Assembly (NCBI GenBank): GCA_035654775.1 | Contig: DASRWB010000024.1 | Coordinates: 1 to 52,437 of the forward strand | DNA from: HKST-UBA85 sp035654775 | Lineage (GTDB): Bacteria > Bacteroidota > Bacteroidia > Flavobacteriales > Flavobacteriaceae | Length of the DNA stretch: 52,437 bases | Direction of reading: 5' to 3' | Shown here: positions 16,987 to 25,563 of the stretch, one piece after another | How the letters are laid out: every line of letters begins with the position of its first letter | Position numbering within the stretch: the stretch's first letter is position 1 | The notes under the pieces: model-generated | Told to the model about the DNA's origin: nothing | Seen by the model: the letters and a program-made list of their open reading frames with translations, nothing else | The model's database searches: none | Translations under genes and position numbers: made by a program

Positions 16987-17364
16987 TTAATTAGTGAGTA
17001 CACATTGATCCATTTTTACAAGTTGCAGCAAATCGTCATAACCAATACATCTACCTTTAACCTTAACCATATCGCCTACTTTAACTGAATTTAGGTCACC
17101 AAATGAGCAAAAAATCTTGCCATCTAGCGTTACATCCAAATGGTTTAATTCAGTAACACGACCTTCAACAGAAAGTGTTTTGTCAAGATATTTAGATTCT
17201 GCTTGCTTCGGGTTTGCTTCAAATTCAGAAATAAGAAGCCCTGAAGTGAGTTCAAAAGAAGACGTTTCAGCAGCAATGTTTCTGTGATCTTGGTAAATAT
17301 ATAGATAGCCCAAAAACGCTGCCAAAGCGACCAATACTAGAAGTACGCGCTTTTTCATTAACAT
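16987..17364 (-). CDS. OB-fold (tRNA_anti-like) membrane-anchored protein
   Basis: A 125-residue protein with an N-terminal hydrophobic helix (residues 7-24) and a small OB-fold resembling the tRNA_anti-like family: YLDKTLSVEGRVTELNHLDV, GKIFCSFGDLNSVKVGDMVK, VKGRCIGYDDLLQLVKMDQC. Such proteins in Bacteroidetes are periplasmic or membrane-tethered and have no proven nucleic-acid role. Three cysteines (IFCSF, GRCIG, QCVL) could form a disulphide or bind metal. It leads the minus-strand cluster followed by the cupredoxin. The ATG at 17358 is an almost equivalent alternative start. Confidence 0.78.
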   Translation of the reverse strand: MLMKKRVLLVLVALAAFLGYLYIYQDHRNIAAETSSFELTSGLLISEFEANPKQAESKYLDKTLSVEGRVTELNHLDVTLDGKIFCSFGDLNSVKVGDMVKVKGRCIGYDDLLQLVKMDQCVLTN

Positions 17365-17385
17365 CTGATTTCAATGTTAAACTTG

Positions 17386-17430
17386 CAATTTTTATTATAA
17401 AATTAACTATTTTTATGAGAAAATTGCATT
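17386..17430. repeat. Inverted and direct repeats in the divergent promoter region
   Basis: TGCAATTTT (17386-17394) is the exact inverse of AAAATTGCA (17422-17430). In addition TTTTTATTATAAAATT (17391-17406) recurs as TTTTTATGAGAAAATT (17412-17427) with two mismatches, the copies spaced 21 bp, two helical turns, apart. They sit between two divergent genes and look like regulator binding sites. No TAnnTTTG element is found here. Confidence 0.5.
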
Positions 17431-17433
17431 ATT

Positions 17434-17802
17434 ATGAAAAATATTTTACACTATTTTGTGTTAATCCTCATTTTTTGTACAAATTTTTCATGTACAAACG
17501 CAAATGAGGATGACTTGACGGAAAACCTTCCTGAACCTGATTTAGTCACCTATTCAGAACACATTAAACCGGTAGTTGACAACAACTGTTTGCTGTGCCA
17601 CAGCAACCCGCCACAAAATGGAGCTCCTATGCATTTAACAACCTACGGTGCAGTAAAAGGCGCGGTTGAAAATCTGAACTTAATAGCGCGTATTTCAAGT
17701 AACGACCCTAGTTTTAGGATGCCTTTGGGCGGTCAACCACTTCCACAGCAAACCATTAATTTGTTCATTCAATGGGAAAGTGATGACTTTCCGGAAAATT
17801 AA
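17434..17802 (+). CDS. Cytochrome c-like lipoprotein
   Basis: The 122-residue protein has a lipoprotein signal (IFCTNFSC, Cys20) and one c-type haem motif CLLCH at 52-56, preceded by YSEHIKPVVDNN, the typical lead-in of Bacteroidetes monohaem cytochromes. A later RISSNDPSFRMPLGGQPLP segment probably gives the axial Met. It should be an envelope-anchored electron carrier. It is followed 15 nt later by a YceI gene and is divergent from the OB-fold/cupredoxin/DUF5777 genes, with shared repeats between the start sites. Confidence 0.9.
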   Translation: MKNILHYFVLILIFCTNFSCTNANEDDLTENLPEPDLVTYSEHIKPVVDNNCLLCHSNPPQNGAPMHLTTYGAVKGAVENLNLIARISSNDPSFRMPLGGQPLPQQTINLFIQWESDDFPEN

Positions 17803-17817
17803 TTTAAACTACAGGCT

Positions 17818-18354
17818 ATGAAAAACATACTCTTATTTGCCTTTCTGACTTTTATAACTGGAAATGCACAAACCAAGTACCTGACCAAAACCGGAGAAAT
17901 ACGTTTTGAAGCCTCTGTTCCATCTTTTGAAGAAGTCGCTGCAAAAAATAACACGGCAACAGCCATTCTAGATTTAGAATCAGGCGAATTTGCTGCTTTG
18001 GTACTAATTAAAGGATTTCGATTTAAAAATGCCTTAATGGAAGAGCATTTCAATGAAAATTATGCCGAATCTGAAAAATATCCAAAGGCTACTTTTAAAG
18101 GGCAACTTGAAGAATTTGAAACAGCGAGTTTAAAAACTTCTTACACTCTAACTGGAAAGCTTACTTTCCACGGGGTAACCAATACCCTTGAGGTAAAAAA
18201 TGTTTCTTTAACAAAAAACGGTGACTCTTACGAACTTTCCGGACGTTTTGTAACCTATCCGGCAGACTTTGCTATTTCTATTCCAAAAATTGTGCGTAAC
18301 AAAATAGCCGATTCTGTGACTGTATTTTTCACATTTACCATGATTGCTAAATAA
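17818..18354 (+). CDS. YceI family periplasmic lipid-binding protein
   Basis: A 178-residue protein with a short signal peptide (MKNILLFAFLTFITGNAQ) and a lipocalin-like YceI domain: TKTGEIRFEASVPSFEEVAA, FRFKNALMEEHFNENYAESE, KYPKATFKGQLEEF, TLTGKLTFHGVTNTLEVKNV, and a final DFAISIPKIVRNKIADSVTV. YceI proteins bind polyisoprenoid-type or other hydrophobic ligands in the periplasm. Here it is paired with a cytochrome c-like lipoprotein in one operon, which suggests binding of a quinone-like or other redox-linked lipid. This ligand proposal is inference. Confidence 0.92.
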   Translation: MKNILLFAFLTFITGNAQTKYLTKTGEIRFEASVPSFEEVAAKNNTATAILDLESGEFAALVLIKGFRFKNALMEEHFNENYAESEKYPKATFKGQLEEFETASLKTSYTLTGKLTFHGVTNTLEVKNVSLTKNGDSYELSGRFVTYPADFAISIPKIVRNKIADSVTVFFTFTMIAK

Positions 18355-18383
18355 AAAAACCGCCTTTATTTGGCGGCTTTTTT
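18353..18383. terminator. Bidirectional intrinsic terminator
   Basis: CCGCC (18360-18364) pairs with GGCGG (18372-18376) around a 7-nt loop, flanked by A7 on the left and T6 on the right. It separates the YceI gene from the convergent carB gene and can serve both. Confidence 0.85.
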
Positions 18384-18387
18384 ACTT

Positions 18388-21240
18388 TTATTTACTTAAG
18401 TACATTTTTCGTCTGGCATACAAGTTGTAGAACTCGTCATCCCTAAGGCTTTCAATAAACAAAATGCTTTCGCCGGTGCTTTTCATTTCCGGACCTAGTT
18501 TTTTGTTAACATTAGGGAATTTATTAAACGAAAAAACCGGTTGTTTTATCGCATATCCTTTAAGTTTTGGATTGAAAGTGAAATCGGTTACCTTTTTCTC
18601 TCCCAGCATTACCTTAGTGGCGTAATTTACATAGGGTTCGCCATAAGCTTTGGCTATAAAAGGCACTGTTCTGGAAGCTCTTGGATTGGCTTCAATTACA
18701 TACACTTTATCCTCTTTAACAGCAAACTGAATATTAATAAGACCGACTGTATTTAAGGCTAGTGCTATTTTTTTGGTGTGATCTTTTATTTGCTGCATAA
18801 CCAAATCTCCTAAGTTAAATGGCGGTAAAGTAGCATTACTGTCTCCGGAATGGATACCACAAGGCTCAATATGCTCCATAATTCCAATGATATACACATT
18901 TTCGCCATCGCAAATGGCATCGGCTTCGGCCTCAATAGCTCCATCCAGATAATGGTCTAAAAGAAGTTTATTATCCGGCATGCCACGTAACAAATCGACT
19001 ACGTGTTCTTCCAGTTCTTGTTTGTTTATTACTATTTTCATGCCTTGTCCACCAAGTACATAAGACGGTCTTACTAGAATAGGGAAGTTTAACTTATCGG
19101 CTACGGCTATGGCTTCTTCAGCTGATTGTGCAGTATCAAATTCGGGATAGGGAATGTTGTTTTCTTTTAACAAAGCAGAAAAACTTCCTCGGTCTTCAGC
19201 CAGATCTAGTGATTTAAAGCTGGTACCAATGATTTTTATCCCGTATCGGTCTAATTTTTCGGCTAGTTTCAGAGCAGTTTGTCCACCTAACTGAACAATA
19301 ACACCTTCGGGTTTTTCATGTTTTATAATGTCGTAAATATGTTCCCAAAAAACAGGTTCGAAATAAAGTTTATCTGCAATGTCAAAATCTGTAGAAACCG
19401 TTTCCGGATTACAGTTTATCATGATGGTTTCATAATTACATTCGGCTGCAGCCAAAACACCATGAACGCAACAATAATCAAACTCAATACCTTGTCCAAT
19501 TCGATTTGGTCCCGAACCTAGTACGATAATCTTCTTTCTGTTTGAAACCATACTTTCGTTATCCATAAAGGGTTTGCCATCTGAAGTTTCTACTTCATTT
19601 TCAAAAGTAGAGTAATAGTATGGCGTTTGCGCTTTAAACTCGGCGGCACAGGTATCAACCAGTTTATATACCCGTTTTATACCTAAGGCTTCGCGTTTTT
19701 TGTATACCTGACTTTCTAAGCATTTTAGCATATGTGCTATTTGCCTGTCGCCATATCCTTTTTGCTTTGCCTCAAGCAGTAAATCGCGCTGAATGGTTTC
19801 TATGGTATAAGTTGAAATCTCTTTTTCCAGATGGTAAAGCTCTTCATATTGTTTTAAGAACCACATGTCTATTTTGGTAATTTCGTGGATTCTGCTTAAG
19901 GGAATTCCCATTTGAATGGCATCGTAAATTACAAAAACTCTATCCCAACTGGCGTATGTGAGCTTACTGATAATCTGGTCATAATCTTTATATCCTTTTC
20001 CATCTGCACCTAAGCCATTGCGTTTTATTTCCAGCGATTGTGTGGCTTTGTGCAGGGCTTCCTGAAAAGATCTTCCAATACCCATAACTTCACCAACGGC
20101 TTTCATTTGTAATCCTAAGGTTCTATCAGAGCCTTCAAACTTGTCAAAATTCCATCGGGGTATTTTTACAATGACATAATCTAAGGTAGGTTCAAAAAGT
20201 GCGGAGGTAGATTTTGTAATTTGATTTTCAAGTTCGTCAAGTGTATATCCTATAGCAAGCTTGGTTGCTATTTTGGCAATAGGGTAACCGGTAGCTTTAC
20301 TTGCCAGTGCAGAAGAGCGCGATACTCTTGGGTTAATTTCTATGGCAATAATATCTTCTTTCTCGTCTGGCGAGACTGCAAATTGCACATTACATCCACC
20401 TTCAAAATCACCAATAGAACGCATCATTTTTATCGCCATGTCGCGCATTTTTTGAAATGTAGTGTCACTTAAGGTCATCGCAGGCGCAACCGTTATGGAA
20501 TCTCCGGTATGAATTCCCATTGGGTCCATATTTTCAATAGTACAAATGATAACTACATTGTCGTTTTTGTCCCGTAGCAGTTCCAACTCATACTCTTTCC
20601 ATCCCATCATGGCTTTATCTATCATAACTTCATGAATGGGTGATGCTTCCAGACCTCTGCTTAACAGCTCGTCAAAATCTTCGGGCTTGTATACAATGGA
20701 TGCTCCGGCTCCACCTAAGGTGTAGGAAGAGCGTATTACCAACGGAAAACCAAACTCTTGGGCAATTTCTTTTCCTTTGAGAAAAGAGGTTGCCGTGGCT
20801 TGTGGAGCCATTGGGATTCCTATTTTTCCCATTAATTCTCTAAACTGCTCTCGGTCTTCGGTAATGTTTATGGCATTAATATCTACGCCTATTAGCTTCA
20901 CTCCAAAATCTTCCCAAATCCCTTTATCATCAGCTTCTATACATAGATTTAACGCAGTTTGTCCGCCCATTGTAGGTAATACGGCATCTATTTCCGGATG
21001 TTTTTTAAGAATTTCAATAATAGATTTTGTGGTTAACGGCAAAAGGTAAACATGATCTGCCATTGAAGGGTCTGTCATTATGGTTGCCGGATTGGAATTT
21101 ATCAGTACCGTTTGTATTCCGTCTTCTCGTAAGGAACGTAAAGATTGGGAACCGGAGTAATCAAATTCGCATGCCTGACCGATTATAATTGGCCCGGAAC
21201 CAATAATTAAAATAGATTTAAGGTTTGGATTTTTTGGCAT
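18388..21240 (-). CDS. carB: Carbamoyl-phosphate synthase large subunit
   Basis: The 950-residue protein makes carbamoyl phosphate from ammonia (delivered by CarA), bicarbonate and two ATP, for pyrimidine and arginine synthesis. Two tandem ATP-grasp halves are evident: the first opens with KSILIIGSGPIIIGQACEFD and carries SSYTLGGAGASIVY and EINPRVSRSSALASKATGYP; the second opens with KKIIVLGSGPNRIGQGIEFD and carries RPSYVLGGQGMKIVI and EANPRASRTVPFIAKAYGEP. The protein ends shortly after GPEMKSTGESILF, where the E. coli enzyme (1073 residues) continues into its MGS-like allosteric domain, which is missing here. It lies downstream of rpmH but is separated from it by a terminator; carA is not in the window. 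Confidence 0.96.
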   Translation of the reverse strand: MPKNPNLKSILIIGSGPIIIGQACEFDYSGSQSLRSLREDGIQTVLINSNPATIMTDPSMADHVYLLPLTTKSIIEILKKHPEIDAVLPTMGGQTALNLCIEADDKGIWEDFGVKLIGVDINAINITEDREQFRELMGKIGIPMAPQATATSFLKGKEIAQEFGFPLVIRSSYTLGGAGASIVYKPEDFDELLSRGLEASPIHEVMIDKAMMGWKEYELELLRDKNDNVVIICTIENMDPMGIHTGDSITVAPAMTLSDTTFQKMRDMAIKMMRSIGDFEGGCNVQFAVSPDEKEDIIAIEINPRVSRSSALASKATGYPIAKIATKLAIGYTLDELENQITKSTSALFEPTLDYVIVKIPRWNFDKFEGSDRTLGLQMKAVGEVMGIGRSFQEALHKATQSLEIKRNGLGADGKGYKDYDQIISKLTYASWDRVFVIYDAIQMGIPLSRIHEITKIDMWFLKQYEELYHLEKEISTYTIETIQRDLLLEAKQKGYGDRQIAHMLKCLESQVYKKREALGIKRVYKLVDTCAAEFKAQTPYYYSTFENEVETSDGKPFMDNESMVSNRKKIIVLGSGPNRIGQGIEFDYCCVHGVLAAAECNYETIMINCNPETVSTDFDIADKLYFEPVFWEHIYDIIKHEKPEGVIVQLGGQTALKLAEKLDRYGIKIIGTSFKSLDLAEDRGSFSALLKENNIPYPEFDTAQSAEEAIAVADKLNFPILVRPSYVLGGQGMKIVINKQELEEHVVDLLRGMPDNKLLLDHYLDGAIEAEADAICDGENVYIIGIMEHIEPCGIHSGDSNATLPPFNLGDLVMQQIKDHTKKIALALNTVGLINIQFAVKEDKVYVIEANPRASRTVPFIAKAYGEPYVNYATKVMLGEKKVTDFTFNPKLKGYAIKQPVFSFNKFPNVNKKLGPEMKSTGESILFIESLRDDEFYNLYARRKMYLSK

Positions 21241-21282
21241 TGTTTAAAATATTCTAGCAAAAATAGTTATCAATAGGGTACA

Positions 21283-21316
21283 AAAAAAGGTGTTACACCT
21301 AAGTAACACCTTTAAA
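21283..21316 (-). terminator. Intrinsic terminator of rpmH
   Basis: On the minus strand an 11-bp perfect stem, AAAGGTGTTAC (21303-21313) with GTAACACCTTT (21286-21296), encloses a 6-nt loop and is followed by a run of seven U. It lies 24 nt after the rpmH stop and before carB. Confidence 0.9.
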
Positions 21317-21336
21317 ATATTAACAATTGTTAATCA

Positions 21337-21498
21337 TTATTTCTTATGTCTTGATTCTGAAGATACAGATAGTTTTTTTCTTCCTTTCGCTCTTCTGCGC
21401 GCAAGCACTTTTCTACCATTTACAGTAGCCATTCTTTCTCTAAAACCATGTTTGTTTCTTCGCTTTCTTTTCGATGGTTGAAACGTTCTTTTACTCAT
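21337..21498 (-). CDS. rpmH: 50S ribosomal protein L34
   Basis: A 53-residue, very basic protein starting MSKRTFQPSKRKRRNKHGFR and continuing ERMATVNGRKVLARRRAKGR, the signature of L34. It ends in KKLSVSSESRHKK, the short tail typical of Bacteroidetes L34. It is a structural part of the 50S subunit. It is transcribed from its own promoter at 21570-21600 and ends in a strong terminator, so carB downstream is probably separately transcribed. Confidence 0.97.
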   Translation of the reverse strand: MSKRTFQPSKRKRRNKHGFRERMATVNGRKVLARRRAKGRKKLSVSSESRHKK

Positions 21499-21569
21499 TG
21501 TCTTATACCTTTATATCTTCTTTTTGAAATCTTTCTTACGTACAGTTTTACGTTCTCTAAAACTGCGGG

Positions 21570-21600
21570 CAAATATACAAAGACTTTTTACTTTCACAAA
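21570..21600 (-). promoter_or_regulatory. Complete Bacteroidetes promoter for rpmH
   Basis: On the minus strand TTTG (21597-21600) and TATATTTG (21570-21577) are separated by 19 nt, matching the flavobacterial TTG-N17-23-TAnnTTTG pattern. The predicted transcript has a leader of about 65 nt. Confidence 0.75.
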
Positions 21601-21666
21601 CCTATTTTAAAAATAATTTTTTCGGTAAAAATTTAGTTTCTTTGCACTACAAAAGTAACCCTAATT

Positions 21667-22551
21667 ATGTGGCCTAAATCTTTGAAAGCTGTTGTTTTGT
21701 TTTTATTGGCATACAACTCCGTGCTTTCCCAACAAAATATTGCGTACCATTTGAGTGCAAACAAAACCTACAAGGTAGAACAAAACGTAAATCAAGAAAT
21801 TGTTCAACAGCTTGACGGTACAGAACATATAATACAAAACTCCATTAAAAGTACTTATCAATTTAAAACAAAATCTATTACAGACAGTTCGTTTATTTTA
21901 CAATGCAGGTATACGCTTTTTAAACTAAAATCTACTTCCAACCTGTATGGAGAAATTATGAATATAAATACCGATTCGATACCTGATGAAGAAAATATGG
22001 AATCTAAATTATTTTCAGGATTAACTCAAGCTGTTTTAAATATAGAATTGCTTAAAACCGGAAAAGTAAAAAAGGTAGACGGTACTGAAAACTTAATAAA
22101 CCAAATGATTGCTAATGCCGACATAGAAGAAGAATTTACCAAAGCCGTAATAAAAGAAGCCATGACCAAAGAGTTTGGCGATACCAAACTGGCAAACAGC
22201 TTTGAACAAATGATGTATATTTACCCTGTAAAAAAAGTGCATATAGGCGACACCTGGACGAATTCGTATACCGGAGAATTAAGCGCTGTTAATACCTGGA
22301 CCTTAAATACTTTATCGCCTAACATTACCATTTCCGGTAGCAGTAACATTACCTTTACCTCTGTTGATCAATCTACAGAAATGATACTAAAAGGAACACA
22401 AAACACAACCATCACCTGTAATAAGAAAACCGGATTTATAGAAACTATGTTGGTAAGATCTAAAGTATCCGGGAATACTATATTAAAAGAATCCAATGCG
22501 TTAAAAATTCCAACATATATTATCACAACCACAAGTTATAAAACTTTATAA
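21667..22551 (+). CDS. DUF6263 family secreted protein
   Basis: The 294-residue protein has a signal peptide (MWPKSLKAVVLFLLAYNSVL, then SQ). The mature part is beta-rich with family-typical stretches: LSANKTYKVEQNVNQEIVQ, MNINTDSIPDEENMESKLFS, VKKVHIGDTWTNSYTG, and the repeated TTITCNKKTGFIETMLVRSK near the C-terminus. I assign it to DUF6263 from this pattern; the function is unknown. It is followed 5 nt later by a TPR membrane protein gene, so the pair may be an operon. Its start is close to the rpmH promoter region but in the opposite direction. Confidence 0.75.
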   Translation: MWPKSLKAVVLFLLAYNSVLSQQNIAYHLSANKTYKVEQNVNQEIVQQLDGTEHIIQNSIKSTYQFKTKSITDSSFILQCRYTLFKLKSTSNLYGEIMNINTDSIPDEENMESKLFSGLTQAVLNIELLKTGKVKKVDGTENLINQMIANADIEEEFTKAVIKEAMTKEFGDTKLANSFEQMMYIYPVKKVHIGDTWTNSYTGELSAVNTWTLNTLSPNITISGSSNITFTSVDQSTEMILKGTQNTTITCNKKTGFIETMLVRSKVSGNTILKESNALKIPTYIITTTSYKTL

Positions 22552-22556
22552 AAACT

Positions 22557-23135
22557 ATGTATAATAAAATTTTCAAACTCATACTAGCATTTTTAATTTT
22601 AGCATACGCCATTTACCAGTTTACTGAAGGAAATATAGGTAATGGCATCATGTTTATACTCTTGGCTTCAATTTTTGTATTTCTATACTTTAAAAATGAG
22701 TTCATACTCTTAGCTTTTTTACGCTTGAGAAAGCAGGATTTTGCCGGCGCAACCAAGTGGTTAACCAAAATTAAAAATCCGGAAACAGCTTTAGTAAAAA
22801 AACAACAAGGATATTACAACTACCTTCACGGTATTATGGTTTCACAAACCAACATGAACGAAGCCGAAAAGTATTTTAGAAAAGCCATTACTCTAGGCCT
22901 CTCCATGAAACACGATTTAGCCATGGCTAAACTTAATTTAGCCGGAATTGCATTTGCCAAACGAAGAAAACAAGAAGCAAATATGCTTTTAAAGGAAGCA
23001 CAGCAACTGGACAAACACAATATGCTGGGCGAACAGATTAAACTCATGAAAGAAAACATGAAACGCGCACAAATGCCCAATCAGCATTTTGGAACCGGTG
23101 GCTCAATACGACAACAAAAAAGAAGAAGCAAATAA
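22557..23135 (+). CDS. Membrane protein with TPR repeats (DUF2892-like N-terminus)
   Basis: A 192-residue protein with two hydrophobic helices at the N-terminus (about 5-19 and 29-50; FKLILAFLILAYAIYQF and IMFILLASIFVFLYF) and a cytoplasmic or periplasmic part of TPR-type helices: FAGATKWLTKIKNPETALVK, MNEAEKYFRKAITLGL, KLNLAGIAFAKRRKQEANML, LKEAQQLDKHNMLGEQIKLM. The tail is strongly basic (SIRQQKRRSK). It is likely a scaffold or assembly factor in the inner membrane. It follows the DUF6263 gene and is convergent with cardiolipin synthase, one base apart. Confidence 0.8.
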   Translation: MYNKIFKLILAFLILAYAIYQFTEGNIGNGIMFILLASIFVFLYFKNEFILLAFLRLRKQDFAGATKWLTKIKNPETALVKKQQGYYNYLHGIMVSQTNMNEAEKYFRKAITLGLSMKHDLAMAKLNLAGIAFAKRRKQEANMLLKEAQQLDKHNMLGEQIKLMKENMKRAQMPNQHFGTGGSIRQQKRRSK

Positions 23136-23136
23136 C

Positions 23137-24591
23137 CTATAGCAAAGGAGCTAAAAGCCGGCATACAGACTCTTGAAATTTAGCTGTTAAAGGACGCTTT
23201 TCCCACTTGTTCAGGTTTACTTCCCGGCAGTGTTTTAAATCTTGATTGAAATGACTTTTTAATATTTTACTTTGCTCTTCATTGTAAAGCAGTGCATTAA
23301 TTTCAAAATTAATTTTAAAACTTCGGTAATCCATATTTGACGTTCCAACAGTAGCAAACATATCGTCTACAACTACCGTTTTTGCATGAATAAATCCTTT
23401 TTCATAACGATAAATCTTTATGCCTGCTTCAAGTAAAGGCGTTACATATGAGTTCGTTGCGTATTTTGCGCTCCAAGAATCTGATGTTGCCGGTATAATT
23501 AGTTTTACTTCTACACCACTTTTTGCGGCCATTTGCATAGCCAAAATAAACTCACTATTAGGAATAAAATAAGGTGTTGTAATATACACATAGTCTTTTG
23601 CGGTTACCAGTGCCATAAGCAAAACCTCCATAATATTCGCCCAGTCCGTATCCGGACCACTTGCCGCTATTTGAATAGGTATTTCATTTTTTATTTTGCT
23701 TTCCGGAAAGTATTCTTTTGAGATTACCAAACTATCTTTTGTGACAAAATTCCAGGTCATAAAAAAATTAATCTGCAAGGGTTTTACAGCTTCACCTTCA
23801 ATTCTAATATGTGTATCTCTCCAGTAGAAATTTGCAGATGACGGATTTATATACTCATCAGAAATATTAATTCCGCCTAAATATCCTATCAAACCATCAA
23901 TAACAGCAATTTTTCGGTGGTTTCGGTAATTCATTTTACCGGCAAATGATGGAAAAAACACAGGCATAAAGAAGTAGTATTCAACGCCTGAATTTTTGAG
24001 TTTCTTTTTAGATTTAGCCGAAAGTTTACTTCCTACATCATCTAAACATATTTTTACTTTTACACCTTCTTGCGCCTTTTTACATAACAGGTCTATCACT
24101 TTTGAACCTATTTCATCATCTTTGAATATATAATACTCTAGGTGAATATGATGTTTAGCTTTTTCTAGGTCTTCCAGCAAAAATTTAAATTTTTCTTCAC
24201 CGTTTTTAAGAATTTGTACATCATTGACGATTGTCAAAGGTGATTCATCATTGTTGTACAGCAACTTGACGAGTTTTACTTTATCACTAAGTATTTTGGT
24301 AAGGTGCTTCTTTTCAGTGGTGTTTAATTCCAGTTCTTTATTAATATTCTTTACCACTTTTTTGTTGAGAATATGCTTTCGGTTAAATATTTTATTTTTT
24401 CGGTATTCTTGCCCAAAAAAATAATAAACTACCAACCCAAAAAAAGGTAAAAACACCAAAATAGTAATATACGTTAGTGTTTTTATCGGATTAATATTCT
24501 TAAAAAGAATAATGAATGCTGCTGATATTGCCAGTAAATAGTTAAGCCCAACAAGTAGTGGCCAGATATTATCTACTATAAAATCCAGCAT
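23137..24591 (-). CDS. cls: Cardiolipin synthase (phospholipase D family)
   Basis: The 484-residue protein has two N-terminal transmembrane helices (about 10-30 and 37-57) and two HKD motifs: NHRKIAVID with YRNHRK, and the second FIHAKTVVVDD followed by FATVGTSNMDYRSF. This matches bacterial PLD-type cardiolipin synthases, which join two phosphatidylglycerol molecules in the inner membrane. Length is typical. Its ATG overlaps the TAA of the lytic transglycosylase gene by one base, so the two are translationally coupled. Confidence 0.95.
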   Translation of the reverse strand: MLDFIVDNIWPLLVGLNYLLAISAAFIILFKNINPIKTLTYITILVFLPFFGLVVYYFFGQEYRKNKIFNRKHILNKKVVKNINKELELNTTEKKHLTKILSDKVKLVKLLYNNDESPLTIVNDVQILKNGEEKFKFLLEDLEKAKHHIHLEYYIFKDDEIGSKVIDLLCKKAQEGVKVKICLDDVGSKLSAKSKKKLKNSGVEYYFFMPVFFPSFAGKMNYRNHRKIAVIDGLIGYLGGINISDEYINPSSANFYWRDTHIRIEGEAVKPLQINFFMTWNFVTKDSLVISKEYFPESKIKNEIPIQIAASGPDTDWANIMEVLLMALVTAKDYVYITTPYFIPNSEFILAMQMAAKSGVEVKLIIPATSDSWSAKYATNSYVTPLLEAGIKIYRYEKGFIHAKTVVVDDMFATVGTSNMDYRSFKINFEINALLYNEEQSKILKSHFNQDLKHCREVNLNKWEKRPLTAKFQESVCRLLAPLL

Positions 24592-25520
24592 TAAAGTGAA
24601 GAGTTGTAATATCCCGGTTTAGGAATTTCTATTACATATTTTTTTCTTGATTTGTTGTTTAAATGCGGTTCGCGCAGCCAAGGATTATGTAGTTTCAATA
24701 TTTTGTAGTTTATACCAAATTCTTTAGCAAAAGCAGCAAAATTATTTACTGCAGTATCTACTTCAACAGTGTATGTTGGCACTAAGCTATAAAGGTCTTT
24801 CTCCCTATAATTAAAACCGTAACGCAAAGGATTTTTCAAAATTTCTTTCACAGCAATAATTCTAAATACATATCGACCGGTTTCTTCGCCCAACAGCAAG
24901 TCGTAATACCCGTTTACACTTTGTTCTTCCAGGCGTCTGGAAATGCCGGACATACCCGCATTGTAAGCCGCAGCTGCCAGCGTCCAGGAACCTAACTTTT
25001 CTTTAGATTTTTTTAGGTATTCGCAAGCAACTTCTGTTGCCTTTTCTAAATTATATCTTTCATCTACATTACTGTTAACTTCAAGTCCATATTCTTGTCC
25101 GGTAGCTTTCATAATTTGCCAAAAGCCGGTTGCTCCGGCAGGCGAAACCACATTGGTTAATCCACTTTCTATGAGTGCCAAATACTTAAAATCATCCGGT
25201 ACACCGTGTTTTTTTAGTATAGGTTCAATAACCGGAAAGTATTTGTGTGCGCGCTTAAACATTAAAAAACCGTTGGATTGCCAGTAAGTATTAACCAGCA
25301 ATTCTCTGTCCATTCGCTCAAAAATATCAGGATCTTTTAATGGCAATTCTTCACCTGCAAACTCAAGTACTTCGGGCAATTGAATGGCATAAACATTATA
25401 ATCGTTCACTAATTTTTTTTCAAAATTTTCGTCAGATGGAGCATCTTGAAGTGCGTGAATAAACAGCCCGCCAAGACTTACCAACCCAATACAGGCAAGT
25501 ACATTTTTTATGCGTTTCAT
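24591..25520 (-). CDS. Lytic transglycosylase (SLT domain)
   Basis: A 309-residue envelope protein with an N-terminal hydrophobic signal or anchor (VLACIGLVSLGGLFIHAL). The SLT domain spans about 95-225: GVPDDFKYLALIESGLTNVV with catalytic Glu118, SPAGATGFWQIMKATGQEYG, then LAAAAYNAGMSGISRR. It cleaves peptidoglycan glycan strands to 1,6-anhydro-muropeptides. There is no LysM repeat of the MltD type; the C-terminal region (LYSLVPTYTVEVDTAVNNFA to the end) resembles the MltD-like linker. It is the first gene of a pair with cls, a plausible envelope-maintenance unit. Confidence 0.92.
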   Translation of the reverse strand: MKRIKNVLACIGLVSLGGLFIHALQDAPSDENFEKKLVNDYNVYAIQLPEVLEFAGEELPLKDPDIFERMDRELLVNTYWQSNGFLMFKRAHKYFPVIEPILKKHGVPDDFKYLALIESGLTNVVSPAGATGFWQIMKATGQEYGLEVNSNVDERYNLEKATEVACEYLKKSKEKLGSWTLAAAAYNAGMSGISRRLEEQSVNGYYDLLLGEETGRYVFRIIAVKEILKNPLRYGFNYREKDLYSLVPTYTVEVDTAVNNFAAFAKEFGINYKILKLHNPWLREPHLNNKSRKKYVIEIPKPGYYNSSL

Positions 25521-25563
25521 AATTAAGTAGATTTATCCGTAAAATTAACAAATTATTTGATAT

